DNA of 64,000 nt from contig JAFKAC010000033.1 in assembly GCA_025766275.1 (NCBI GenBank), positions 186,001 through 250,000 of the forward strand. The letters are read 5' to 3'. The first letter of the stretch is position 1; each line of letters begins with the position of its first letter. A model generated the notes under the pieces. That model saw nothing but the letters and a program-made list of their open reading frames with translations. It was not told the DNA's origin and did no database searches. The stretch comes from Lactarius indigo (taxonomy: Eukaryota > Basidiomycota > Agaricomycetes > Russulales > Russulaceae). Shown here piece after piece: positions 11,640-24,409 of this stretch. The position numbers and the translations under genes are program-made.

Positions 11640-11990
11640 TATCCTTTCCTGACCCACAATTCTGATTTGGCATTGAGGTGGCCAACCGAACTTGACCCAA
11701 AGTGTGCATAGTGCTTTAACCCTACAATTGTTAGTCAAGATTTCCAGCTTCTAAGGGATTTTATAAAGGACAAAGACATACTATGGGAGAACATCTATAA
11801 CATGGATGAGAAAGGGATCTGGTTAGGTGGTAAAAGGAAGATGGTCAACACACAATTTCTGTACACCAAAGAGCAATTGGTGTGCATGAAGCTCCAACGT
11901 GCCAGTCTTCAACTGGCTGCAGTCATCAAGTGTGTCTCTGCAGATGGTTCTAGTCTGTACACTGAACTAATTGCACATATAGTGTCTAAG
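11640..11990 (+). pseudogene. pogo/Tigger-like transposase relic (DDE_1)
   Basis: The translated strand shows the hallmark segment ENIYNMDEKGIWLGGKRK near 11790-11835, followed by LQLAAVIKCVSADGSSL near 11915-11955, matching the first catalytic-aspartate region and the next strand of pogo-type DDE transposases. A stretch just upstream with FNPTIVSQDF and RDFIKDKDI fits the expected preceding helices but has stops. The N-terminal helix-turn-helix and the rest of the catalytic domain are not recognisable. At about 12000 the sequence switches to a copia fragment. Confidence 0.7.
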
Positions 11991-12019
11991 GTGCACTGCT
12001 TTGGCCTCTCTGGTTCCTC

Positions 12020-12410
12020 CCTCAACAAGGCTAACTGCTAACCCTGTTAAGCCTACTGGTGGCAATTGTAAGAAGAAGGGTCACTCTCAACTTACATGTC
12101 ACTACCGTAACAAGAAGGTGCATATTAAGCCTGATTGCATGTGTCTTGAATTATGGATAGTGGTGCAACACACCATATCACACTATATTGGTCTAACTTC
12201 AAGGACTATTCTCTATGTAAATGTGTGGTGCACCTGGGAGCTAGGTCCACAATCAACCAGAAAGGCATTGACTCCATTGTCTTCACTATGAGCCAAGGCA
12301 TTTCTGTCACCCTAAGTAATGTACTACACCTGCCACAAGTGAAAACATTGTTGTATTTCAGCACACTTGACCTGGCTGACTCAAACCCACACCAAAATAA
12401 CACCACTGCA
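12020..12410 (+). pseudogene. Ty1/copia zinc knuckle and protease fragment
   Basis: A degenerate knuckle (NCKKKGHSQLTCH) is followed in another frame by MDSGATHHIT, the copia-type aspartic protease signature, and by LSNVLHLPQVKTLL. One frameshift separates the two. Nothing recognisable follows in 12411-12937. It is upstream of a copia-type gag, the reverse of the normal order, so rearrangement or two insertions are required. Confidence 0.7.
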
Positions 12411-12937
12411 ATAATGTGTGGCAGTACAAGTCACCATCTCTGTTTACATTTTGCCTCAAATCATTTCAGTCTCATAGGGGTCTCATGCCCCTCTCTGCTC
12501 CATTCTTGACACCACCTCATCTTATATTCAACTCCAGTTTCATGCCTTCAAAGGCCCATGCATATTTATACTTTCTTTACTTTACTTTATTTTTGTTTCT
12601 ATTAAAAATGTAGCTATACAGTATAAGAATGCACTCTCATGTACTTGAAATGCCATCCAGTTGTGTTCCCCTTCCCTCTTGTGTGCTTTTGAATCCTCTC
12701 CAAAGCAAAACCTCTTCACCTTTGTCCATCTTTTGACTTCATGCTACTCTTGTTGCCAATTGAACCAGCCCTTTCAGAATCAATCACCTGACCAGCCCAC
12801 TTAGTCAGATTGCCCCTATTGCCCAACCTTTACACCAAGGTTATGGGGCCTGATGCTGCAGTCTAAATCCAACATTACTGAGAAATTACCAGCATATACC
12901 TTTCATATCTGAAACCCTGCTTACCACATTTGTCACC

Positions 12938-13711
12938 ATGAGTGAAGACTATAAACTTACCATTGTCAAATTGGCCACCAACAGATCCAACTGGGTCACC
13001 TTTAGAGACCACATGGTCTGGGCATTCAATAACCAAAGATGGTCCAAACACCTTACAAGCTCCATGGTCTCCACGGCTTGGACAACAGTCAACAATGTTT
13101 CCCCTCAGGAACATTGGGATGTGGAAGAAGCCACCACCAAGAATTTGATCACAGCATCAGTGCCTGATTATGTATTCAACCAAATCAAGACCAAAACCAA
13201 TACTAAAGATATCTGGGATGCCATCAAGGAGATATTCCAGAAGAGATCAAAGATGATCACTGTTGACCTGGGCCAGAAACTCTCAGGCACCAAACTAGGT
13301 GAAGATGAAGATGCTCATGCTCATCTGACCCATCTTTTAGATATGCAAGAGCAGCTCACTTCTATGGGGGCCACCAAGACCAACAATGAACCATGAGGAG
13401 GATTTTTACAAAGAGGAGAAGGACATAATAATCCAAGGCCAGTCACCTGTTATAATTGTGGGAAAGACGGACACATGGCCCAAGATTGCAGAGCACCATG
13501 AGGAGGATATCAACCTCAAGCCTCAACCAGTTGGTACATTAACACCAACTACCATCAACAAGAACCTGAGGTTGCTACCAGGGCGGTCCAAGAAGCACCC
13601 CCTCAACAGTGCGCCAACAACTGGCTTAATGGAGTAGCAGGAGAATCGGATGATGTAAAGGACATTATCCTCCAACAACTATGGAAGAAGGAGGGTTTTC
13701 AGGACACCTGA
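12938..13711 (+). pseudogene. Chimeric gag: copia-type N-terminus joined to a gypsy-type zinc knuckle
   Basis: The ATG at 12938 opens a copia-type gag: NWVTFRDHMVWAF, HWDVEEATTKNLI and AHLTHLLDMQEQLTSMG. From about 13390 the same frame continues as the gypsy family gag tail: GGFLQRGEGHNNPRPV, the CCHC knuckle CYNCGKDGHMAQDC (from about 13447), DDVKDIILQQLW and GFQDT before TGA at 13709-13711. Two in-frame TGA codons sit where arginine is expected (P-R-G-G at 13394-13396 and after CRAP). The gypsy capsid is missing. Protease and RT follow in the -1 frame, as in the copy at 50895. Confidence 0.7.
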
Positions 13712-16700
13712 ACCCATTGGCCTGGGTGAGGGCAGTTAATTGTAACAGTGTAATCATGACTCGCTATTGTTCTATGAGAGTTCCAGTATTAATTCGCACC
13801 AGTTATGCAATGACCAACATATGAGCACTAGTTGACTCAGGAGCAACCCATTGCTTTATGAGACCCTCCTTTGTCAAAAGAATGGGATTTGGGACTAAAC
13901 AACTCAACATCCCAAAGAAAATATGGAACATCAATAACACAGAAAACAAATCAGGGCATATCACTCACTATGTCAATGTTGATGTTCAAACTAAAGGAAT
14001 TAACAAGGAGATACACTTCCTCATCACAGACATTGGTAACAAGGATATTGTACTAGGGTATCCTTGGCTTGCCATATACAATCTGCACATCAAATGGTCA
14101 CGAGCCGCCATGCATGAAGCAATGCTTCCTATTGTCATTCAATCAGTAAATCCCCATATTGAACGCATCACACCAATAGTAGCAGCCTCTTCCGTACAAG
14201 ACAATGAATACGAGGTCATACACTCTTGTGTCATAACCAATGAACAGCGGCAACAATTTGAAGAGGGATGTTGGATCAGGGCAACTGCCACTGATCTCAC
14301 CATTGCCACCCAACAATATACCACCAAAGCCGAGTTACCTCCAGAATACCAAGAGTTTGAATGCCTCTTCAGTGAAGAAGCATTGGACAGGTTTCCTCCC
14401 AGTAGACCCTGGGATCACACTATCAAATTCAAACCAGGAACAGCTGATGCTATTGATTGCAAAATATACCCAATGACTCAAGAAGAAGACAAGAAATTAT
14501 GAGAATGGATTGATGAACGATTGAAAAAGGGGTATATACAACCCTCTAAATCTCCATATGCATCCTCCTTTTTCATAAAAAAGAAGGACGGAAAGCTACA
14601 TCCCATACAGGACTATAGGAAGATTAACACTGTCACCATCTGCAACCAATATCCTCTCCCCCTCATCTCTGATCTTATAATGGACCTCAGTAATGCCCAC
14701 ATCTACACTAAACTTGACATTAGGTGGGGATACAATAACATACACATCAAAGAAGGGGACAAAGAGAAAGCAGCGTTTAAAACATGCTATGGACTGTTCA
14801 AACCAATGGTGATGTTCTTTGGCTTAACCAACTCTCCTGTGACATTCCAGACTATAATGAATTTCATATTCAGGGATATTATAGCCAAGCATGAAGCGCA
14901 TGGTACGGTTATTTGAGTATATATGGATGACATCAGCATTGCTACAGGACTTCAACACTCTTTACAAGATCATGTTGAAGCGGTCAGAGATGTACTCCAC
15001 GTATCCACAGAGCATGACCTATACTACAAATTGGAAAAATGCCTCTTTCACTCTCCACACATGGATTACCTGGGGGTAATCCTTGAAAAGGGGGTGACAT
15101 GTATGGACCCCATTAAAATTTCAGGCATCAAAGACTGGCCTACACCAACCAAAGTGAAGGATGTCCACTCTTTTCTTGGCTTTTGCAATTTTTACTGACC
15201 TTTTATATAAGGATTTGCAACCAAGGCGTGACCACTCAACAAACTCACACATAAGAATACTGAATGGCACTGGGAAACAGAGGAAGAAAAGGCATTTCAA
15301 GACCTCAAAACCCTCATTACCAGTGAGCCTGTCCTAGCACACCCAGACCTTACTCAACAATTTGAACTGGAAGTTGACACATCTGGTTTCACAACAGGCA
15401 CAGTCCTCCTCAATGCAAAAAAGACGGCAAATGACACCCCATTGGATACTACTCCTCCACTCTCAATGAGGCTGAACGAAACTACGATATCTACAACTTA
15501 GAACTCCTAGCTATTGTCAAAACCTTCCATCATTGGAGACCCCTTCTAGCAGGATCTCCTCACAAGATCAAAGTCTTCTCCAATCATCTAAACCTGCAAT
15601 ACTGGAAATCGCGACAAAAGATCAGTCGGCGTGTAGCTAGGGAAGTACTCAAATTATCCAAATATGACTTCGAAATTCATCACATCAAAGGGACATTGAA
15701 TGGATGCACCAATGCTCTATCACAAAGGCCCAATTATGACCAAGGAGAAAATGACAATGAAGAAGTAATTGTACTACCAGAAAGTGTCTTTGTATGTGCA
15801 ACTGCCCTAGATGAACCACAACATCCACACTGGAGACCAGAAATTTTGCCAACCAAAATGACACCTGAACACCCCATTTATGAGCAGGACCAAGCTAAGT
15901 TAAAGCCTTGGGTTGATGCTCACAAACTAAAAGATATCAAAGGAACATGGTACAAAGATGGATGTTGAGTAGTCACTGGTGGTATTCATGACAAACATAC
16001 CATCATTGCCACACATCATGATTCCCCAGTCCACAGCCATCCCAGAATTAAACGCACTCTTCAACTCACAGAATGGCATTACTGGTGGCCACAGATGAAG
16101 AATGACATCATGGATTATGTCAAGGGTTGCGCTGAGTGTCAGTGGCACAAAGTCAATCTCCAACCTATCAGGGCACCACTGCAACCCATATACCCTAAAC
16201 CAGAAGCTCTACCATTTGAAACCATAGCAGTGGACTTCATCACCAAACTCCCCATATCCCGTGGCTATGACTCTATTCTCATGGTAACAGATCACAACTG
16301 CACCAAGGCAGCAGTTTTCATTCCCTGTAATGAAGAGATAACAGCAGAAGGAACTGCCACCCTGTACATCTCTCACGTCTTCCCACAATTTGGACTCCCC
16401 TCACATGTCATCAGTGATCAAGACCCCCATTTTGTGTCCAAGTTTATGCAAGAGATATGCAAGATCATTGGCATCAGCCAAAACATCTCTACAGCTTATC
16501 ACCCATGAACCAATGGCCAATCAGAACAAATGAATCAATGGCTGGAACAATATCTCCACTTCTGGGTAAATGAGCACCAAGATGACTGGGTCTGTTATCT
16601 GCCTATGGTGGAATTCACACATAACAATTGGCCCAATAAGACTACTTGGGAGTCACCCTTCTTCCTATTATCAGGGTTCAATCCCCATGCTGATTGGACT

Positions 16701-18470
16701 GATAGACCATACCCTATTCCACAAGTATCTTTACGGTTAGACCAATTCAAACAGGCCCGACAACATGCCTTCTCCTGTATGCTCCAGGTGCAGAAGTCAT
16801 GGGTCAAACATAAAGATACACCCAAGTTCAAAATAGGAGACTTTGTGTGGCTCGAAGGACGCCACTTACGAACTCACCAACCAACCACAAAACTAGCGGC
16901 CAAGCACCATGGCCCTTTTAAGGTCATTCAGGTGATGTCCCCTGTCAACTATTGACTCAAACTTCCCATGCAGTGGAGTATCCATGATGTCTTCCACATA
17001 GATCTTCTCACACCTTATCGCAAAACACCCACACACAGGCCCAACTATCAGTGCCCACTGCCAGATTTGGTTGATAACAAAGAAGAATATGAAGTCAAGA
17101 AGATTCTGGATTCTCAGCAGTTTGGCAGAAGACGTCAACTTCAGTACCTTGTCAAGTGGAAGGGCTATCCTGACTCTGATAATCAATGGATAGATAAGGA
17201 TGACATCTTTGCTGATGAAGCTGTGCAGGAGTTTAAATATTCTAACCCTGATGCAGAAATGCATATAAGGACTGCCATCTATCATGCTAAGTCCCCATCA
17301 CCTTCTTCCCATATGTCCTCTACTTGACGCAATGAACAGCTCACACTCCTCTCCACCCTCATCAATGACTCCTCTGCCACCCTTGTTGACCCCAACTCCA
17401 CCAACAACACTGGAACCATTAGAGCTACAGCCATCAAAGGTGTCACCATGCAGCATGAGGACAACAGGCCTATTACTGCTGAAGAATTGCAGCAGACACT
17501 GCAACAATTCCCTGTGCCCCTACAGGGAACTCTCAGCGACAATACAGCAACAACTCAACCAACACCTCCGCCAATGTATGCCCTTACCAGCCCTGATACT
17601 GGTGAGCCTGAAGCCTTCATCACCGAAGATGAGCTTTTTTGGCTTCAAGCAGCTGTCTCATGCAGTGAAACCACTGAATGCCATGCAGAAGTACACACAA
17701 GAATGGAAGGAGATGGTGGCACAGTGGCAGTGGGAGCAACTGCATATTTCCACCTGCCGACGATGGATGAGGCAAGAATGGAAGAAGTATTGGATGAAGC
17801 TGAGGATGAAGACAAGCTTAGAGACCACTACCCCATCAGGCACACATTCCTTGAACATGAACTCTACACTGAAGATCCAACAGCCACTCCCTTCCTCATC
17901 GATGCATTGGGGAACCCCCTGCACCAAGGAAGAGTCACCGTGGCACAAGCAGCTCATTATACACCAATGGGCGAGTGAGACCCAGCAACCAGAGCAGTTG
18001 TCCCTGAGGGGTTCTGGGTCAATCAAGGACCCCATTACATTCCATTCCTGGTCAAGCTCCCCAACGGATCGACAGTACAAGCATCCCACATACAGGTTAT
18101 CAGAGGAGGAGACCCCCTTGTACTTGGACTAGTTCCAGGATTGGGTTTTCTTTATGGTAAACCCCCTCTACACCACGCCACACCTCCCCAGAAACAACTG
18201 CACCATCATCCCTCACAAAGAGTATTTCATGCTTTGTGACCGACATCCCACCAATCTCCTCCTTACATGCATTGGGGATGTCAGTCACCCTTATTGAAGA
18301 ACTATGCCGCTATCAGCAGTTTGCCTTTGCATAAGGCCAGTTGGAGAGGCGGATCAGGCAGCTTCAAGAGGAGAAGTACATGGCAATGGAGGATAAAAAG
18401 GCCAGTATCTATCATCTTGAATACGCTAACATACTGGAGTGGATGGAAGATGAAGTGGAGTGAATGAGGC
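13690..18470 (+). pseudogene. Ty3/gypsy (chromovirus family A) pol, decayed
   Basis: In order: aspartic protease (LVDSGATHCF near 13830), RT (FFIKKKDGKLHP near 14570, catalytic VYMDDISIA near 14920), RNase H (YNLELLAIVK near 15490), integrase (WHYWWPQMKNDI near 16075, VDFITKLPISRGYDS near 16230, SDQDPHF, GQSEQMNQW), GPF motif near 16910, and chromodomain YLVKWKGYPDSDNQW near 17150. A post-chromodomain tail goes on to about 18470 with HYIPFLVKLPNG and GGDPLVLGLVPG. Several TGA codons replace arginine and at least one frameshift lies near 15420. The intact homologue is 51126-55634. Its 3' LTR follows at 19111. Confidence 0.88.
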
Positions 18471-18502
18471 AGGAATCAAAAGCAGACTAGTGAGGTGGGC
18501 CT

Positions 18503-19085
18503 TGATGAACAGCACACTAGAAGGGCATACTCACAGAAGGCTAAAGAGTCTGTGGTGAGATATGCTGGGGTGCTTGAAGCAGCAACAGGGGTTGTCAGGC
18601 AAGAGAAGCAAAGTAGTTGTCTGGCACACAAACAGTGAGAACTGATCTGGATACATTTGGAGAGGAGAAGGCATACCTGGCACACAAACAGTGAGAACTG
18701 ATGTGGACCAGGAGCATACATGGTACTCTACTTATACTCTTACAGGGAGTGACACTACTACAAGGTGAGTAACACCTAGTCACAGAATACAAGACACATT
18801 GTTCTATACCAGACACAAAGAAGTGAACATAATGAGAACAAGGTGTTGAGAACAAGAAGAGTCCAGAGCAGGATGATATCATAGTGACATCATAATAAAG
18901 ATAAAGACAAAAACAGAACAAAGAAATGTAGTACAATAGTAAGTCTGGAACAGTCCATATGATGTCATATACATGTGATGTCATCATCCAGATTGTACAG
19001 ATCAAAATGAATAATCTAATCTACTGTAGTCTGTTATCTACAAGTCCATTAGAGCTGCTAAGTGTGCACAGGCTACTTATCAACA
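18503..19085 (-). mobile_element. Solo LTR of family L2, 583 bp
   Basis: Plus-strand ends TGATGAACAGC and CTTATCAACA with a perfect 5-bp TSD GGCCT (18498-18502 and 19086-19090). It interrupts the GTGGGCCTCAC sequence just before the polypurine tract of the family A element; the uninterrupted form is seen near 23675. Confidence 0.94.
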
Positions 19086-19110
19086 GGCCTCACTCCTAAA
19101 AAGGGGGTGA

Positions 19111-19607
19111 TGTTACAGTATGGATCATGAATGACTCATAGCCGGTTATGACTACGGCCCAATACTAGTATTAGTCATGGACTCTTACATCACATCAGTC
19201 AGCATAGTAGTTTGCATGTGATTGTGACTCATGTATGACTCATTCCTAGGATAGCTGTACTAGGGTTTGAGCTAGTTACACTACTGGTTACCTATTATTC
19301 TAGTGGCACTTTAAAGCCCACATGTATCTGTATAAGTAGTCGCCTTAGAAGACCAAGATTCCCCATCTTGGTCTTCTTCAATCCACCATCTTGACTTGTC
19401 TCCTGTCTGCCTTAGTCTTTGACTAAGTGTGCCTCTACTCCTATCCACCAAGGGATAGTGCTTCTTCATTATTGCTGTGGTGTGTGCCAGTTGTGCCCCT
19501 GTTCAGCTTGCATTGGGTTGACACGTGATCCCCATTTGCCTAGTCTTCACTAAGTCATCTATGCCTGTCTAGAGTCCATGTTGGACTAATGCTGGTGGAG
19601 CATAACA
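19111..19607 (+). mobile_element. 3' LTR of family A gypsy, 497 bp
   Basis: It begins TGTTACAG immediately after the polypurine tract AAAAAGGGGGTGA and ends GAGCATAACA. It contains TATAAG near 19332 and the hairpin AAGACCAAGAT/ATCTTGGTCTT near 19352-19378. The fragment at 23702 is the same sequence family. A foreign gag begins at once on the other strand after its end. Confidence 0.75.
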
Positions 19608-21660
19608 GGTGTCCTTTTTGATGGGCAATCCCTCAACAGGTGACCCACTTTCTTGCACCAGAAGCATAAGCCCTCTCATTGGCATCATTCCATTTCAGCT
19701 AACTCTTGTGGAGTGCATATTTGTGGGGTATATGTCTGAGTCACATCCACTTCCATTGGAATGACCTGGTCATTTCAAGTTGTTATTTTTGGTGGTCGTT
19801 GTTGCTGGGTGGGTAACCTCATGGTTTTTCCTATCAATGCAATGCAGTTCGTGATCATTTGGTAATGCTGTACTTCCTCTCATGCAGCATTTTTCCAGTC
19901 TTCCATTGTGACTGGTATCTTACTGCATTTAAAGCAAGACATGAGGAGTCCCTTTCATAAACCCCGTCAAAACAGATTGACCATTCCTTTTGCTGTGGTG
20001 TCCCATTCCACAGCCTCCACTAGTTATTTGAATGTTGTGATATACTTATCAATGTTATTGCCTTTCATTGTAAGTGCCATTAATTTTGCATAGGCATTTT
20101 GTTAACTTAGTGTATCAGTCCAAGCATTCTGGAAATCAGTTATGAAGTCATTCCATAAGGTTTTGCTGGTCTCAGGTACTGGGTTTGTTGGATCGTTTAT
20201 TTTTGCCTCTAGTTTCTTGTCTTGACTCTGGTTCCAGCTTTCGACTGCTGGTCCCCAGATCAAGGCGAGTGTAACATTACAGTAGGAATGTTCAGCTCGG
20301 CGTGAGCAAGTCTGGTCTTTCTATGTCAATGAGCGAGGGTTCAGCTGGTAATGGCAAGGTTTAAGTGATTAACAAGGATCTCAGAGTATGACACAATACT
20401 CAAGATGTGAGTGGAGTTCAAGGGGGTTCAAGAGGTTCGATGGTTCAGCAGAGAGTTACCCCAAGGGAATGGGAAAACAATGTATACTGTGATGGTAAAG
20501 AAGTTGAGTCTAAGGATACAAGCTACTTAGGGCCACAACTTATATAGAAAAAGGTTTGTTTGTGTGGAACAAACAAATGGTGCAATCTGCAGCAAGCGTG
20601 AGAAGTAAGTACAGCAATCTGCAGCAGGCACGGGAAAAAGAAGAAGGTGTGCACAGCTATCTGCAGTAAGTGTGGGAAGAAACAAGGATATAAAAGGCAA
20701 GTGAGACATGTCTCAGTTTTAACAAAAGTGAGACACCTGCCATAAAAGGGTGCATTTAGCCCAAGTATAGTAGTAATAAAGACTTATAAGGACAATGAGT
20801 GTCTCATTGTCTCACTTTGAACTAGGAGAGAATCTTAAGGCTCCTAGTGCGCAGCAAGTCCAAGAAAGGGAAAGCCAAGAAAGGAAAGACTTTCTCGTGA
20901 ACACAAGTGTAAGTAAGAAATTAAGGTAAAGTCAAAAAACAAGCTTAGTCTGTAACAGCGAGTGCCAGTGCAATGCATTGGTATGGGCTGACCATCTGTT
21001 CATTTGTCCTATTAACCCTGTGAAATTGATTAAATTTGTGTAGGAATTGGTGACTTCGGGATCGATTTCCATAAAAGAAGGTTAGTGCTGCTCCCTAAAG
21101 AGGTCCCATTGTCATTCCTGCTCCCAAGGAGCCTGTTCCACTTCCACTTGCCATAGCAGGTGTCAGTATAAGGGTGATTGGAATTGGTGGTGGTTGAGGT
21201 GATTTTCTTTTCCCTTTGTGTTTCACAATGAGTCATTTATGCTCACTCCAGTTATAGGCAGGGGTACTTTGTGAATTCTGACGAAGTCTGAGGCCCCAAA
21301 GTCAAGGTTCATTGACATGAGTGTTTGTATAGGTGTACCAACTGGTGGCTTTGTAGAAGACTTTGTACCAGGCATTCTCCTCCTCCATGTATTCAATGTC
21401 AAGTGCTGGGCTCAGGTCTCAATGGAGGATGTATCCTCTGTCCTGTATCCAATCTACACTAGTGGATGTGATGTCCTGTAGTGTTTCCTTATTTCTTTGA
21501 ATGATAAATCTTTTTGTTGTCGGGTCACCATCTGCTGGTGCTGGTTCGACGCTTGCATATGTCTGCTCATGTGCCACTGTGACTACACATCTCTGGGAGA
21601 CTGCCTGTGTCAAATTGGTCTGGGAACGCCTTTCACCTCATTCTGTGGCAGAGTAGATGG
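19608..21660 (-). pseudogene. Second Ty3/gypsy gag (different family), minus strand, split by a solo LTR
   Basis: Read from about 21660 down: a linker region, then a capsid-like segment (TFFYGNRSRSHQFL, then VSPYQCIALALA just before the LTR and LIWGPAVESWN after it, with LWNDFITDFQNAW), and the knuckle CFWCKKVGHLLRDC near 19640. Several stops occur. The gag resumes across the solo LTR at 20270-20957 after one TSD copy is removed. It is cut at 19608 by the family A LTR, so pol is missing. Confidence 0.75.
20270..20957 (-). mobile_element. Solo LTR of family L3, 688 bp
   Basis: Plus-strand ends TGTAACATTAC and GTCTGTAACA with a perfect 5-bp TSD GCGAG (20265-20269 and 20958-20962). The opposite-orientation relative is at 63048-63765. 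A TATATAAG box and GTGAGACA/TGTCTCAC words lie inside. Confidence 0.93.
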
Positions 21661-21741
21661 TCTACTCTTATGTCACAGTTCCAACAGACCATGTGAAGTC
21701 AAATGGAGCTGAGCTCAACGTTTAGGTAGAGTCGAGACTTG

Positions 21742-22063
21742 TGTTATCAACAAGTTGAGTTATCAGTGATCCTTGGTGATACTTCGATGAGTTTGCAAGG
21801 GAGCGGGGTTCAGAACAGGTACTTGGATTCAAGGACTAAGAGTAGACAAAGATTGTACTACTTGTACATGCTACTACTTATAATTGTACATACTGGGGTT
21901 TTTGGGGGCTGTTTTCTTTCTAACACGTCACTACAGGCTGACATGTCCACAAGTTGTGCTAATGGTGCAATCCTACATGCTCAAGATGAGATTCTGTAAA
22001 ACTTCAGTTAATACCTCTGATGTGCTGTGTGACATGACGTCACGATGTCACGTGACCGTGACA
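21742..22063 (-). mobile_element. Probable 5' LTR of the minus-strand gag element
   Basis: The 322 bases read on the plus strand from TGTTATCAAC to GACCGTGACA have TG...CA ends and lie just upstream of the minus-strand gag. No second copy is in the window and no TSD can be paired, so both ends are provisional. Confidence 0.4.
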
Positions 22064-22079
22064 CTTTACCAAGTCTATC

Positions 22080-23567
22080 GCAAGGATTTGCATCATGGGC
22101 TTGCCAAACACCATGGACCTTTTAAGGTCATCCAGGTGATGTCCCCTGTCAATTATCATCTTGAGCTTCCCATGCAGTGGAGCATCCACAATGTCTTCCA
22201 TATAGACCTTCTCACACCTTATTGCAAGATACCCATGCATGGGCCTAACTATCAGCACCCACCTCCTGATTTGGTCAATAACAAAGAAGAATATGAAATC
22301 AAGAAGACTCTGGACTCTCAGTGATTCAGCAGAAGACACCAACTCCAATACCTTGTGAAATGGAAGGGCTATCCTGAATTGGACAATCAGTGGGTCTATA
22401 AGGATGACATCTTTGCTGAGCAGGCCATTTGGGAATTCAAAACTTCAAACCCTGAAAGGGAAGTGTATATAAGAGCAGCCTGTCCTCTCACTAAGTCTCC
22501 ACCACCCACACTTACTTCTTCCCCTCTCACCATTGTCCACCCTCATATGCTTTCTACCAATGCCCCCTCAATGCACACCACACTCCTCAAGCAACTTGCA
22601 CTAGGTGCAGTGGCCCATAACACAGCCCACACCTTCAGAGCTCCTGAGGACGTCCCTGATGAAGAGGGCCTCATCACCCAACAAGAGTGGGACAACATCC
22701 AGCAATGCTTCCCTACACCACCCAGGGGAGTTCTCACCAACAACACACCACTCCCAACCTACAATTTCATTGATCCCAACACTGGTCAGCAACTCAACAC
22801 AGTCCCCATCACTGAAGAAGAGCTCATCACCCTTTGAGTGTCTCTCTCAGTCACTGGGGAACACCTAAGCACTCTGGGAGTGGGAGTGACAGTGGAAGGA
22901 CACAGTACACCAGTAGCAAGTGCAGCAACTACACCTAGCAGAGATGCAGAGAAAGGGCAAGAAAGGTAAGACAGAAGTACTGGAGGGAGGTGACACTATC
23001 AATGAAGATAGTGATTATTACCTGGCAAGGCATCTCCTCATCAGAACACAACACCACACTAACAATCCTGATACCACCCCTTATATCATCTACTCCAATG
23101 GAGATCCCATGTCCTGAGGAGACATCAGAGTCTTCCAAGTGGCACCCCATGAGCCCTGATCTCCCAAAGATGATCCCACCACCCTCTTGGCACCAGAAGG
23201 GTTCTAGCACAATCAGGGACCCAATTCACTTCCCTTCAAGGTCAAACTCCCTGGAGGGCAGGTTGTAGAAGCCAACCATATCCAGGTAGTAATGGGTGGG
23301 AGCCCATTTGTGCTAGGGCTGGTAAATGGTTTGCCCTATGTTTATGGATACCCCCTCTATGCTCAACCCCATCTTCCCCCTCACAACCAAGCTTTCATTG
23401 CTCATGAAGACCTCATCATGATCAAGGAAGGCAACACCACCAATCATGCCCTCAAGAAGATAGGCAATAAATCTCTAACCATAGAGATTCATTGCTTCCA
23501 AGCAGCTGCATTCCACAAGGACAGGATGCTGTCTTGTCTTAGGGAGATCAGGTTGCAGTTGTAGATG
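22080..23567 (+). pseudogene. 3' part of a second family A gypsy pol
   Basis: It starts inside the integrase tail (KHHGPFKVIQVMSPVNY, then QWSIHNVFHIDLLTPY), passes the chromodomain (YLVKWKGYPELDNQWV near 22345) and the long post-chromodomain tail with NHIQVVMGG, FVLGLVNGLPYVYGYP and HEDLIMIKEG, ending near 23563. Stops at 22322-22324, 22834-22836 and others break it. The 5' side is lost at the junction with the minus-strand LTR at 22063. Confidence 0.85.
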
Positions 23568-23701
23568 GTCTGACAGGATAAGTTGAACTTGATCTATAGA
23601 CTCAAATGGGTGGACACATTTAACTGTATAGAGATGGTATAGAAGGAGTGGCCCTTGTTGGCCTTTATGTGAGGTGGGCCTCACATTTGAAAAGGGGGTG
23701 A

Positions 23702-23987
23702 TGTTATGGTACAGACTTCTCAAATGACTCATAGCCAGTTATGACTATGGCTCAATAGTAGTATTAGTCATGGATGCTTACACTATATCAGTCAGCATGT
23801 AGTTCACATGTGATTTGTGACTCATGTATGACTCATTCCTAGGATAGCTGTAGTAGGGTTCAAGCTACTTATGCTATTGGTTATTTACTGTTGAAGCGGT
23901 GCTTTAAAGCCCACACATATCTGTATAAGTAGTAGTCATGGAAGACCAAGAGTCCCCATCTTGGTCTTCTTCAATCCACCTTCAGTT
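23702..23987 (+). mobile_element. Truncated 3' LTR of family A
   Basis: Starts TGTTATGG right after the polypurine tract GAAAAGGGGGTGA and follows the LTR at 19111 through the hairpin AAGACCAAGAG/CATCTTGGTCTT (near 23942-23970). Homology is lost soon after, near 23987, so the right third is missing. Confidence 0.7.
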
Positions 23988-24006
23988 GTAGTTTTGTACC
24001 CACTGC

Positions 24007-24146
24007 TCTAGAGGAGTAGTGCAAGGAGGGAGGGGTGGGGATATGGGGGAAGCCAAGGGATGATGGAATATTATTGGCTAGGAGAAATAAGGTTTTTTAT
24101 GCCGATGATGCCACCCACTCCACTCCTTGCACAATACTCCTCTAGA
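24007..24146. mobile_element. 140-bp MITE-like inverted repeat
   Basis: The left end TCTAGAGGAGTA-GTGCAAGGAG (24007-24028) is repeated in inverse at 24123-24146 with only a 2-base difference in length. The middle is AT-rich and non-coding. This is the layout of a short non-autonomous DNA transposon or a foldback. I see no clear TSD. The remainder of 23988-24409 holds nothing I recognise. Confidence 0.5.
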
Positions 24147-24409
24147 ATGTCTGGGGCATTTCATCCAGGAACATGGGCTTGGTGACAAGGCAGTCACATC
24201 ACATAAGCTTAGTGAATCAGTCGCATGACCAAACACATCCTCAACGTGTCCCTATGACTGACCAATGGTCCAAATCTGACTTGACCCAAAACCTGAAACA
24301 TTTGCTTACAGTCCAACATGGTTGAGAATTTGGTTCCTGAGTGCTGTGCACAAGTTTGCTTTCCCAGTTCCATTTTCAACCCCCTGTGAGGCAGCGAGGC
24401 TGAGCCTCA

